From contig JAQGJO010000206.1 in NCBI GenBank assembly GCA_028290595.1, forward strand, positions 1 through 8,106: DNA of 8,106 bases, in the 5' to 3' direction. This DNA is from Hyphomicrobiales bacterium (lineage in GTDB: Bacteria > Pseudomonadota > Alphaproteobacteria > Rhizobiales > Beijerinckiaceae). This document shows, piece by piece, positions 1-6,326 of this stretch. The translations under genes and the position numbers were made by a program. Position 1 is the first letter of the stretch, and each line of letters begins with the position of its first letter. The notes below the pieces were generated by a model. That model saw only the letters and a program-made list of their open reading frames with translations. It had not been told where the DNA came from and made no database searches.

Positions 1-2
1 TC

Positions 3-521
3 AAGAAACCGGGGACCGACACGACGGCAGACGGCAAGGACGAGCCTGATATCCCCGCCGTCATCATCACCGATCTTTCGACGCTTCCCGAGCCGGTCAA
101 GAAGATGCGCGTGGCGCTGGTCGAGGCTGCGGCCTCGGGCGATATCGAACGCCTGCGCCCGCTGCTCGGCACCGGCGACGACCAGACGCAAGTCTCAGTC
201 GGCGACGCGCCGGAAGACCCGATCGCGGCGCTCAAGAGCCTGTCCGGCGACCAGGACGGCCGTGAAGTGCTCGCCATCCTGCTTGATATCATCTCGACGA
301 GTGCCGCGCTGGTCGACAAGGGCACGCCGCAGGAAGCCTATGTCTGGCCCTATTTTGCCGAGAAGAACCTCGACGCGCTGACCCCGCCCGAGATCGTCGA
401 ACTCTACCGCATCGTGACGGCCGGCGACGTGACCGACATGAAGGAATTCGGTGGCTATAATTTCTATCGCCTGGGCATCGGCCCCGACGGCAAATGGAAA
501 TTCTTCGTCGCGGGCGATTGA
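3..521 (+). CDS. Conserved protein of unknown function, 5' end cut by window edge
   Basis: The frame is open from base 3 to the TGA at 519-521, so the gene starts before the window; the ATG at 105 is probably internal, because the 34 codons before it read as ordinary protein (a Lys/Asp-rich linker, then IPAVIITDLSTLPEPVKKM). The visible part is about 172 residues. It has a short amphipathic stretch (MRVALVEAAASGDIERLRPL), which resembles the helix opening some helical-repeat proteins, and a C-terminal part rich in aromatic residues (YVWPYF, YNFYRLGIG, WKFFVAGD). No catalytic motif or membrane segment is visible. From memory, similar proteins occur in rhizobia and may carry an N-terminal signal peptide, but that end is missing here. 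Codon use matches the neighbours, and the minus-strand ORF over it is a shadow. Sure as a gene, function unknown. Confidence 0.85.
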   Translation, partial: KKPGTDTTADGKDEPDIPAVIITDLSTLPEPVKKMRVALVEAAASGDIERLRPLLGTGDDQTQVSVGDAPEDPIAALKSLSGDQDGREVLAILLDIISTSAALVDKGTPQEAYVWPYFAEKNLDALTPPEIVELYRIVTAGDVTDMKEFGGYNFYRLGIGPDGKWKFFVAGD

Positions 522-550
522 ACGGCGTGCGACTGATTTGAGGCTACAAC

Positions 551-660
551 GCATGGCACCCCGCTTCTCCCCAAGGGGAGAAGCGGGAGCAAGCCCCCAG
601 CCCGTCGGCAAACAGATAAGGGGGCGTCCGGAGGAAAGCTCCCCCTTGCCGCATCCGCTT
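551..660. repeat. RIME-like palindromic intergenic repeat
   Basis: The gap 522-697 holds two palindromes and no credible gene. The first is a perfect 13-bp inverted repeat, CCCGCTTCTCCCC at 560-572 and GGGGAGAAGCGGG at 575-587, separated by AA. The second pairs AAGGGGG (618-624) with CCCCCTT (641-647) around a 16-base loop. Two palindromes of this composition about 100 bases long, with the CTTCTCCCC core, is the design I know for the Rhizobium-specific intergenic mosaic elements (RIME), small non-autonomous repeats scattered between rhizobial genes. Once transcribed the hairpins could also stop transcription or stabilise RNA ends between the flanking genes. The family assignment is from memory; the palindromes are seen directly. 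Confidence 0.7.
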
Positions 661-697
661 CGAACGACTACCTCTGGCATGAAAACGGATCACCGCC

Positions 698-1540
698 ATG
701 CCCCAGATCACATTCGAAAATCGCGCATCAATCGCCGTCGGAGGACCGGAGGCGGAAGATTTCCTGCAGGCCATCATCACCACCGACCTGCCATCGGTCG
801 GGCCCAACGAGACCTGGCCCGGCGCGCTGCTGACGCCGCAGGGCAAGATCATGTTCGAATTCCTGATCGCGCGCGCGGCGGACGGTTTCGTGATCGAAAC
901 GGATGCCGCCTCGGGCGACGCATTCGCCAAGCGGCTGACGCTCTACCGGCTGCGTGCCAAGGTCACGATCGCCAAGCTTGAAACGAATGCCGTGACAGTG
1001 TCCTGGGATACAACAATCCCGGCGGGTGCCGCCCGTGACATGCGCTTCGCCAAGGCGGGTGTCTATCTTTTTCGCACGCCCGGCAGTTCAGGTGGCGCCG
1101 ATATCTCCGCCTATACGGCGCTGCGCATCGCGCATGGCATATCAGGCGGCGGCGAGGATGGCGACGCGACGGACTTCTTTCCGCATGACCTGCTGCTCGA
1201 CAGGAATGGCGGGCTCGATTTCAAGAAGGGCTGCTATGTCGGCCAGGAGGTCGTCAGCCGCATGCAGCACCGCTCGACGGCACGCCGCCGCACGGTCACG
1301 GTGACGGCCGACAGCACCCTGCCCGCATCGGGTACGGCAGTCCTCGCAGGCGGCAAGGATATCGGCACGCTGCGAGCGGTCGAAGGCAACACCGGCCTCG
1401 CCGTGGTCCGCATCGACAAGGTGGCAGACGCCATGGCCAGCGGCGTGGCCATCACGTCGGGCGATGTCACGGTTTCACTCGCCCTGCCTGCCTGGAGCGG
1501 CGTCGAATTCCCCACCACCTCGGACGAAGCCGCGTCATGA
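698..1540 (+). CDS. ygfZ: YgfZ/GcvT-like folate-binding protein
   Basis: A 280-residue protein of the YgfZ family (mitochondrial homologue IBA57), tetrahydrofolate-binding relatives of the glycine-cleavage T protein that help assemble or repair certain Fe-S enzymes, such as the radical-SAM enzyme MiaB in E. coli. The family signature K-G-C-Y-x-G-Q-E is intact at residues 177-184, with the conserved Cys at 179, followed by a typical basic stretch (RMQHRSTARRR). The N-terminal part (FLQAIITTDL, then LTPQGKIMFEFLI) is the usual GcvT-like opening. Length fits the alphaproteobacterial form, somewhat shorter than the E. coli protein. The ribosome site before 698 is weak, but the protein aligns in my memory from this Met. 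The TGA overlaps the next start (ATGA, 1537-1540), implying translational coupling to the HD-domain gene. Expected to be cytoplasmic. Confidence 0.92.
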   Translation: MPQITFENRASIAVGGPEAEDFLQAIITTDLPSVGPNETWPGALLTPQGKIMFEFLIARAADGFVIETDAASGDAFAKRLTLYRLRAKVTIAKLETNAVTVSWDTTIPAGAARDMRFAKAGVYLFRTPGSSGGADISAYTALRIAHGISGGGEDGDATDFFPHDLLLDRNGGLDFKKGCYVGQEVVSRMQHRSTARRRTVTVTADSTLPASGTAVLAGGKDIGTLRAVEGNTGLAVVRIDKVADAMASGVAITSGDVTVSLALPAWSGVEFPTTSDEAAS

Positions 1541-2163
1541 CTGCTATCGTCGGGATCAAGGCCGAGATCGGGGCTCGCGCGTGGCAGCGCATGCTGTCGG
1601 GCCGCCGGCTCGATCTTCTCGATCCCTCGCCGATGGATGTCGAGCTTTCCGACATCGCCCACGGGCTTGCCCGCGTGGCCCGCTGGAACGGCCAGACCCA
1701 TGGCGAACACGCCTTTTCCGTAGCCCAGCACAGCCTCGTCGTCGAACAGGTGTTCCGGCTGCAGAACCCGGATTGCAGCGCCGATCATTGCCAGATGGCG
1801 TTGCTGCACGATGCGCCGGAATATGTGATCGGCGACATGATCTCGCCCTTCAAGTCGGTGGTCGGCGGCGGCTACAAGGCCGTCGAGCAGCGGCTCGAGG
1901 CCGCCATCCACCTGCGCTTCTCGCTGCCGCCGCACCCCTCCGCCACGCTCAAGGCACAGATCAAGAAGGCCGATACGGTCTCGGCCTATTTCGAGGCGAC
2001 GCGGCTTGCCGGCTTCTCCGAGGCCGAGGCAAAGAAATTCTTCGGCCAGCCTCGCGGCGTCACAGCAGAGATGATTCCGATCCGGCCGATGGCGACATCG
2101 GAGGCGCAGGCGCTGTTTGCAGCGCGGTTTGCCGAGATCGAGGCGATGCGGGGAACATCATGA
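1537..2163 (+). CDS. YfbR-like HD-domain nucleotidase / hydrolase
   Basis: A 208-residue HD-superfamily protein. The metal ligands expected of the YfbR (5'-deoxynucleotidase) type are all visible: His65 in AQHS, His91-Asp92 in LLHDAPE, and Asp146 in KKADTVS. Arg49-Trp50 before the first His and Glu95 after the HD pair also match YfbR positions from memory, and GDMISPFK corresponds to the GDLPTPVK-like stretch of that family. Known members remove phosphate from deoxynucleoside 5'-monophosphates in the cytoplasm using a divalent metal. The actual substrate here cannot be read from sequence, so 'HD family hydrolase' is the safe name. The start is fixed by the ATGA overlap with ygfZ; the stop lies 19 bases before the next gene. 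Codon use matches the neighbours. Confidence 0.88.
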   Translation: MTAIVGIKAEIGARAWQRMLSGRRLDLLDPSPMDVELSDIAHGLARVARWNGQTHGEHAFSVAQHSLVVEQVFRLQNPDCSADHCQMALLHDAPEYVIGDMISPFKSVVGGGYKAVEQRLEAAIHLRFSLPPHPSATLKAQIKKADTVSAYFEATRLAGFSEAEAKKFFGQPRGVTAEMIPIRPMATSEAQALFAARFAEIEAMRGTS

Positions 2164-2182
2164 GCGCATTTAAGGCACCTCC

Positions 2183-2695
2183 ATGCCCCGCATAATCATC
2201 TCCCCCCTCAAATCCATCGGCGAGATGGCTGCCCGCCACCAGGCACGCGAAATGATCACCCTGATCGCCGAGGATCACAATTTCCACCGCCCCGGCATCA
2301 TCGATCCCGCGCGGCACCTCAATGTCACCGTCAACGACATCGCTTTCGCCGGCAGGGAGGGGCTGATCGCGCCGCAGGAAAGCCATGTCGAAGCCATCGC
2401 TGATTTCGCGCGCGCATGGGACCAGACGTCGCCGCTCTTGATCCATTGCTGGATGGGCGTATCGCGCTCGCCGGCCGCGGCGCTGATCGCGGCGCTTGCC
2501 GCCAATCCCGATCTCGATGACGCCGCGCTTGCAGCAAATCTTCGACGCGCCTCGCCGCAGGCCACACCGAACACGCGTCTCGTCGCCATCGGCGATGCCT
2601 ATCTCGCCCGTTCCGGTCGCCTCGTCGCGGCGGTGAAATCGATCGGCCGTGGCGCCGATTATGTTGGCGAAGCGCCGTTCGTCCTCGACTTCTGA
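2183..2695 (+). CDS. Cysteine-dependent tyrosine-phosphatase-like protein
   Basis: A 170-residue protein with the C-x5-R phosphatase signature: His88, Cys89, then WMGVS, Arg95, Ser96, Pro97, preceded by the hydrophobic strand PLLI. This is the P-loop of the protein tyrosine/dual-specificity phosphatase fold, where the Cys attacks phosphate and the Arg binds it. A plausible general acid is the Asp in NVTVNDIAFAG, upstream as in this fold. The length suits a minimal single-domain cytoplasmic enzyme. AAGG at 2172-2175 lies 7 bases before the ATG and serves as ribosome site. The gene follows the HD hydrolase by 19 bases and is probably in the same transcript. Small rhizobial proteins of this type are usually annotated as tyrosine phosphatase family protein or just 'protein-tyrosine-phosphatase'; the substrate (protein, lipid or nucleotide phosphate) is unknown. 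Confidence 0.85.
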   Translation: MPRIIISPLKSIGEMAARHQAREMITLIAEDHNFHRPGIIDPARHLNVTVNDIAFAGREGLIAPQESHVEAIADFARAWDQTSPLLIHCWMGVSRSPAAALIAALAANPDLDDAALAANLRRASPQATPNTRLVAIGDAYLARSGRLVAAVKSIGRGADYVGEAPFVLDF

Positions 2696-2697
2696 GC

Positions 2698-2723
2698 GGA
2701 ACAAATTGCGGCACTCGCGGGTT
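2698..2723 (+). promoter_or_regulatory. Possible EcfG-type (general stress sigma factor) promoter
   Basis: GGAAC at 2698-2702 is followed after 17 bases by GGTT at 2720-2723. The known alphaproteobacterial EcfG consensus is GGAAC, 16-17 bases, CGTT, so this matches 8 of 9 defined bases with allowed spacing. It lies just after the stop of the phosphatase gene, about 27 bases before the start of a gene from a general-stress-protein family, which makes biological sense. Such short patterns arise by chance in GC-rich DNA, so this is only a candidate. Confidence 0.35.
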
Positions 2724-2749
2724 CTCCGGGCTCAAAAAGGAGACACCGC

Positions 2750-3244
2750 ATGAGCAATATCGCCGACGCCAAGGCCGATCCGATCGGCCAGATCTGGGAC
2801 AAGCTGGACAAGGTGCATGCCGTGATGCTGGGCAGCCCCGATCACAAACAGCATATGCAGCCGATGGCGCCGCAGACCGCGCGTGATGAGAACGCCGTGT
2901 GGTTCTACACCCGCGTCAGCGCCGATATCGCCCGCGCCGCCGTCAATGGCGGGCATGTCCATATGTGCGTGGTCGGCGACAACGACTGGTATGCCTGCCT
3001 CGACGGCACGCTGCAGACCATCCACTCGCCCGAGCATATCGAACGCTTCTGGTCGTCGATCACCGAGGCCTGGTATCCGCAAGGGAAAACCGATCCGGAA
3101 CTGACCATGCTGAAATTCACGCCCTCGACCGCCGCGATCTGGGCCAGCACGTCCTCGACGCTGAAATTCGGCTGGGAAATCGCCAAGGCCAACCTCACCG
3201 ACAGCGAGCCGGATGTCGGCTACACGACCCATGTGACTTTCTAA
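2750..3244 (+). CDS. Pyridoxamine 5'-phosphate oxidase-fold, general stress-type flavoprotein
   Basis: A 164-residue protein of the PNPOx-like split beta-barrel fold, closest in memory to the general stress protein 26 group (COG3871). Supporting stretches are the early strand HAVMLGSPD, then NAVWFYTRVSADIA (the 'show me the flavin site' strand followed by an acidic helix), VHMCVVGDNDWYACLDGTLQ, and the hallmark tail where FWSSITEAWYPQGKTDPEL runs into MLKFTPSTAAIWAS. Family members bind FMN or a related flavin; the reaction is usually unknown and true PNPOx activity should not be assumed. A strong ribosome site, AAGGAG at 2737-2742, sits 7 bases before the ATG, firmer than for the genes upstream. 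With its own possible stress promoter it may be a separate unit. A hairpin follows 16 bases after the stop. Expected to be cytoplasmic. Confidence 0.87.
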   Translation: MSNIADAKADPIGQIWDKLDKVHAVMLGSPDHKQHMQPMAPQTARDENAVWFYTRVSADIARAAVNGGHVHMCVVGDNDWYACLDGTLQTIHSPEHIERFWSSITEAWYPQGKTDPELTMLKFTPSTAAIWASTSSTLKFGWEIAKANLTDSEPDVGYTTHVTF

Positions 3245-3260
3245 CTGATGTAGGTTGTTC

Positions 3261-3285
3261 GATGCTGCCATAAACTGGCAGCATC
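3261..3285 (+). terminator. Hairpin after the flavoprotein gene, possible terminator without T-tract
   Basis: GATGCTGCC (3261-3269) and GGCAGCATC (3277-3285) form a perfect 9-bp stem with a 7-base loop, 17 bases after the preceding stop codon. No run of T follows (ATGCGTTATGG), so it is not a classical intrinsic terminator. It may mark the 3' end of the upstream transcript or be the first hairpin of the 5' leader of the next gene, since a second hairpin follows within 10 bases. Confidence 0.45.
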
Positions 3286-3294
3286 ATGCGTTAT

Positions 3295-3326
3295 GGTGTC
3301 TCCATCAACATCAGATGGAGGACGCC
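3295..3326 (+). promoter_or_regulatory. Hairpin that buries the Shine-Dalgarno of the DJ-1/PfpI gene
   Basis: GGTGTCTCCATC (3295-3306) pairs with GATGGAGGACGCC (3314-3326) over 12 base pairs, with one T-G wobble and one bulged G (3320 or 3321), around the 7-base loop AACATCA. The Shine-Dalgarno GGAGG (3317-3321) is wholly inside the right arm, and the ATG at 3327 begins at the very next base. In RNA this would block ribosome binding until melted. A bulged G inside the paired Shine-Dalgarno recalls ROSE-type RNA thermometers, though the sequence is not the canonical ROSE motif. The pairing is seen directly; the regulatory role is inferred. Confidence 0.5.
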
Positions 3327-3914
3327 ATGACCCGGATGCTCGCGATACTCACGGATGATTATGCCGACTGGTAATTCGGCCCGCCGGCCGCTGCTGCGCG
3401 CGGCTATTCCGATATCGATGTCGTCACCGCAACATCGGAGGGCAAGCCCGTCACCTCGATGGGCGGCCTGAAGGTGATGCCCGACATGGCGATCGACGAG
3501 ATCGATCTCTCCACCATCGATGCAATCGTTGTGATTGGCGGCTCCGTCTGGGGCATGGTCGGCGCCCCCGACCTCTCTGACGTCCTCAACGCAGCGAACC
3601 GCGAGGACAAGCTGATCGGCGCGATCTGCGGCGGCACGAAAGCGCTTGCGGCCTCCGGCCCGCTCGACGCCATCCCGCATACCAGCAACGATTCCCGTAC
3701 GCTTGCCGATGTCGCGGGCTACCACGGCCAGTCCTATTTCGTCGCCTCGACCGTGGCGCTGAAATGCGGCCGCATCGTCACCGCCTCGGGCATGGCGCCG
3801 ATCAGCTTCATGCGCACCATCATCACCGCGCTTGGGCGCGGCGGCGATGAACTCGATCATTACGCCGGCATGTTCGGCGCCGAATTCGAAGGCCGTCGCC
3901 AGATGGCGGCCTGA
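3327..3914 (+). pseudogene. DJ-1/PfpI-family (type 1 glutamine amidotransferase-like) gene with in-frame stop
   Basis: Read from the ATG at 3327, which follows GGAGG by 5 bases, the frame encodes a full-length DJ-1/PfpI-type protein of about 195 codons, interrupted by TAA at codon 16 (3372-3374). The opening MTRMLAILTDDYADW and the region after the stop (DIDVVTATSEGKPVTSMGG) are both typical of the family, with no frame change. The nucleophile elbow is intact: Cys101 in AICGGTKALA, followed by PHTSND. In this family the residue after the ADW segment is normally the conserved acidic Glu that contacts the Cys; GAA to TAA is one base change. The open part after the stop has its first ATG at 3459, with no well-spaced ribosome site, and would lack the first beta strand. 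So the gene is probably inactive, unless the stop is a sequencing error or is read through. Members include chaperones, deglycases and hydrolases; the substrate is unknown. Confidence 0.8.
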
Positions 3915-3929
3915 CGATCATCTGGCGAC
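3895..3929 (+). terminator. 11-bp inverted repeat across the stop codon of the DJ-1/PfpI pseudogene
   Basis: GTCGCCAGATG (3895-3905) and CATCTGGCGAC (3919-3929) are perfect reverse complements separated by 13 bases that contain the TGA stop (3912-3914). The stem would be strong in RNA but no T-run follows (CCTTGCGAATAAG). It could be a T-less terminator or 3'-end stabiliser between this gene and the lipid operon. Seen directly; function uncertain. Confidence 0.35.
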
Positions 3930-4016
3930 CCTTGCGAATAAGCGGCTCATGCTGCACGTTCCCCAGTTCAATCGAAGAATATGGGGCGCGCGGCCCAGGC
4001 CGCTCAGACAAAACAC

Positions 4017-4649
4017 ATGAACACTGCAGGAGACGACGGCGCGCGCCGTCCGATCGCGAGCCGGTCGTCATTCTGGGCGATCGGCACCGCGCGGTCGCTT
4101 GGCCGGGCCGGCGTGACGCCGAACACGATTTCGGTGGCGTCCGTCGTGTTCGCCGGGTTCGGAGGTGCACTGATCGTGCTCTGTGCCCATCCGCTTGGAT
4201 GGCTGGCTGCTGCGGCCTGTGTCCAGCTGCGCCTCGTCTGCAACCTTCTCGACGGGATGGTGGCGATCGAGGGCGGCAAGAAAACCGTCACCGGCGCGCT
4301 CTATAATGAATTTCCCGACCGGATCGCTGACAGCTTGCTTCTGATTCCCGTCGGCTATGCTGCAGGCTTTCCCTGGCTTGGATGGCTCTGCGCCCTCTTG
4401 GCGGCACTGACCGCCTATATCAGGGTGTTCGGCGGATCAGTGGGCCTGGCGCAGGATTTCAGCGGCGTGATGGCAAAGCAGCGCCGCATGGCCGCACTGA
4501 CCGCTGGCCTTGTCGCGCAGGCGGTAGAATGGCTGCTCTTCGGAAGCCATTGGTCGCTCGTGACGGCTGCGTCCGTCATCGCGCTCGGCAGCCTCGTCAC
4601 CTGCGTCACCCGGACACGGGCGATTGCCCGGGCGCTGGAGGCAGCATGA
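4017..4649 (+). CDS. CDP-alcohol phosphatidyltransferase family membrane protein
   Basis: An integral membrane enzyme family that transfers a phosphatidyl group from CDP-diacylglycerol to an alcohol, releasing CMP. With the start at 4017 it has 210 residues; an in-frame ATG at 3981 would add 12 residues (MGRAAQAAQTKH) that look unlike the family, and neither start has a good ribosome site, so the start is uncertain. The N-terminal RRPIASR then VTPNTIS is the usual entry to the first membrane helix. The signature region runs from Asn76 (CNLLDGMVAIEGG, then TGALYNEFPDRIAD). Compared with the canonical DxxDGxxAR...GxxxDxxxD, Asn76 replaces the first Asp, Ile84 the Arg and Asn97 the third Asp, while Asp79 and Asp101 remain. 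I believe this CNLLDGM/LYNE pattern marks a distinct subfamily. About five further hydrophobic segments follow. First gene of a three-gene lipid operon; the alcohol is unknown. Confidence 0.85.
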   Translation: MNTAGDDGARRPIASRSSFWAIGTARSLGRAGVTPNTISVASVVFAGFGGALIVLCAHPLGWLAAAACVQLRLVCNLLDGMVAIEGGKKTVTGALYNEFPDRIADSLLLIPVGYAAGFPWLGWLCALLAALTAYIRVFGGSVGLAQDFSGVMAKQRRMAALTAGLVAQAVEWLLFGSHWSLVTAASVIALGSLVTCVTRTRAIARALEAA

Positions 4650-5266
4650 TCGCGTTTGTCCGCCGCTTGCTCGTTTTCCTCGTCCGCATTCTCGTCGGCG
4701 CACGCAGCGACTGGCGTGGTTGCGCACCCGATACCCGCCGGCGCATCTATTTCGCCAACCACGGCAGCCACTTTGATACCGTGGCTGTCATGGCCGCCCT
4801 GCCCTGGCCGGTGCGCCGCCTGACACATCCGATTGCCGCGAGCGATTACTGGGGTACGACCAGGTTCAGAAAGTTCATCGCCGAGAAATGCCTGCGTGCG
4901 GTACTGGTCGATCGGAAGCCGCGGGTTCATAGCGATCCGCTCGCGCCGTTGCAGAGGGTGCTTGAGGACGGCCGCTCGATCCTGATTTTCCCGGAGGGAA
5001 CGCGCAGCAGCACCGGTGAGGTCGTGACGTTCCGCAGCGGCCTGTTTCATCTGGCGCGCCGCTTCCCCGATGTCGATCTCATCCCGATCTATCTCGACAA
5101 CCTCAGCCGCATCCTGCCCAAAGGCAGCTGGCTCATCGTGCCGATCACCGGCACCGCACGCTTCGGCACGCCCATGCGGCTGATGCCGGGCGAGGAAAAG
5201 GCGGCCTTTCTCGACCGCGCACGCGAGGCGGTCGTCGCGCTCGGCAATGGAAGTGCCAGCCAATGA
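4646..5266 (+). CDS. PlsC-type 1-acyl-glycerol-3-phosphate acyltransferase
   Basis: A 206-residue PlsC-family acyltransferase, expected to acylate lysophosphatidic acid (or a similar lysolipid) to phosphatidic acid at the inner membrane. The family blocks appear in order: block I NHGSHFD at residues 38-44 (catalytic H-x4-D, His39/Asp44), a VLVDRKPR stretch near block II, block III FPEGTRS at 115-121, which binds the glycerol phosphate, and block IV IPIYLDN from 146. An N-terminal hydrophobic stretch (LLVFLVRILVG) could act as membrane anchor. The start is set by the ATGA overlap with the preceding stop (4646-4649); longer upstream extensions in this frame would lie inside the previous gene. 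It is shorter than E. coli PlsC, as for many single-domain members. It sits between a CDP-alcohol transferase and a CdsA homologue, so phosphatidic acid is its likely product. Confidence 0.9.
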   Translation: MIAFVRRLLVFLVRILVGARSDWRGCAPDTRRRIYFANHGSHFDTVAVMAALPWPVRRLTHPIAASDYWGTTRFRKFIAEKCLRAVLVDRKPRVHSDPLAPLQRVLEDGRSILIFPEGTRSSTGEVVTFRSGLFHLARRFPDVDLIPIYLDNLSRILPKGSWLIVPITGTARFGTPMRLMPGEEKAAFLDRAREAVVALGNGSASQ

Positions 5267-6192
5267 CAGCCACTTTCACCTATGTGCTTGGCAGCACGCT
5301 TATCCTGCTCACGGTCGCCACGCTGATCGGCACGGTGCTGCAATACAGGGCGAAAGATGCGGCCGCGATCGCGACCATCGAAAACCTCAATGCCCGCATA
5401 CGCTCCTGGTGGATCATGGTCGTGATCTTCGGCGGCGCGGTGTTGCTCGGCAGCACGGTCACGACGGTACTGTTTGCGCTGCTGTCCTTCATCGCGCTGA
5501 GGGAATTCTGGACGCTGACGCCGTCGAAGCGCGGCGACCATCTCGCTCTTTTCCTGTCGTTCTTCATCGTGCTGCCAATCCATTACATCCTGATCGGCAC
5601 CGCTTGGTACGGCCTGTTTTCGATCTTCATCCCGGTCTATGCTTTCCTTATCCTGCCCGCCGTGGCGACGATTGCCGGCGACACGAGCGAATTCCTGGCG
5701 CGCAGCGCCAAGGTGCAATGGGGATTGATGCTGACCGTCTATGCGATCAGCCACGCGCCGGCCCTGATGATGCTCGAGACCGGCACGTCGCCGGCGCTGC
5801 TCCTCGTCTATCTGGTCATCGTCGTCCAGCTCAGCGATGTGTTTCAATATGTGTGGGGCAAGCTTCTGGGCAAGCGGCGCTTCTCGCCCAATATCAGCCC
5901 GTCGAAAACCGTCGAAGGCCTGGTCGGCGGCGGCGCATCCGCCGTCCTCGTCGGAACACTTCTCTATCCGCTCACGCCGTTCTCGCCGCTGCAGGCCGCT
6001 GCGGTCAGCACCGTCATCGTCGTTGCGGGCTTCTTCGGCGGCTTCGTGCTTTCCGCCATCAAGCGCGATCTCAAGGCCAAGGACTGGGGCTATGTGATCG
6101 AGGGCCATGGTGGCGTTCTCGATCGCCTCGATTCCATCACCTTTGCCGCACCGCTGTTTTTCCATATCACGCGCTACTGGTTTACTGCGTAA
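5263..6192 (+). CDS. CdsA-type phosphatidate cytidylyltransferase
   Basis: A 309-residue polytopic membrane protein that should convert phosphatidic acid and CTP to CDP-diacylglycerol. The CDS signature lies at the C-terminus: SAIKR at 264-268, KD at 273-274, then GHGGVLDRLD at 281-290, which carries the conserved acidic residues. The usual PGHGG is EGHGG here (Glu280), as I recall for the YnbB-like branch rather than housekeeping CdsA. About eight hydrophobic segments are visible, for example LGSTLILLTVATLIGTVL at the N-terminus and FFIVLPIHYILIG. The conserved cytoplasmic stretch FSPNISPSKTVEGLVGG is also typical. It starts in the ATGA overlap with the acyltransferase stop (5263-5266). Because an essential cdsA is expected elsewhere in the genome, this is probably an accessory copy dedicated to the operon's lipid product. 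Confidence 0.9.
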   Translation: MTATFTYVLGSTLILLTVATLIGTVLQYRAKDAAAIATIENLNARIRSWWIMVVIFGGAVLLGSTVTTVLFALLSFIALREFWTLTPSKRGDHLALFLSFFIVLPIHYILIGTAWYGLFSIFIPVYAFLILPAVATIAGDTSEFLARSAKVQWGLMLTVYAISHAPALMMLETGTSPALLLVYLVIVVQLSDVFQYVWGKLLGKRRFSPNISPSKTVEGLVGGGASAVLVGTLLYPLTPFSPLQAAAVSTVIVVAGFFGGFVLSAIKRDLKAKDWGYVIEGHGGVLDRLDSITFAAPLFFHITRYWFTA

Positions 6193-6237
6193 GCCGACGC
6201 GAATAATCCCCGGTCCGCCCACGTCATCCCTCTGCAT

Positions 6238-6259
6238 CCCGCCGGTATCCGCCGGCGGG
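6238..6259 (+). terminator. GC-rich hairpin after the lipid operon
   Basis: CCCGCCGG (6238-6245) and CCGGCGGG (6252-6259) form a perfect 8-bp stem with a 6-base loop, 45 bases after the cdsA-like stop codon. No T-tract follows, so any termination here would be weak or factor-dependent. The rest of the gap 6193-6326 shows only a small 5-bp hairpin (6277-6289) and no clear promoter for the next gene. Confidence 0.4.
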
Positions 6260-6326
6260 CCAATCCAACGTTTCGACCGCGCGTCGCGGTGGAACTTCCC
6301 GAGTGGAATTTGCGAGGAGACCTGAC

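Noticed and set aside
195..680. Minus-strand ORF of 161 codons over the first gene and the repeat
   Set aside because: Antisense shadow of a well-formed plus-strand gene in GC-rich DNA; no recognisable protein features.
2160..2195. 11-codon ORF starting in an ATGA at the HD-gene stop and overlapping the phosphatase start
   Set aside because: Could couple translation of the two genes, but the phosphatase has its own AAGG site at proper spacing and such short ORFs arise by chance.
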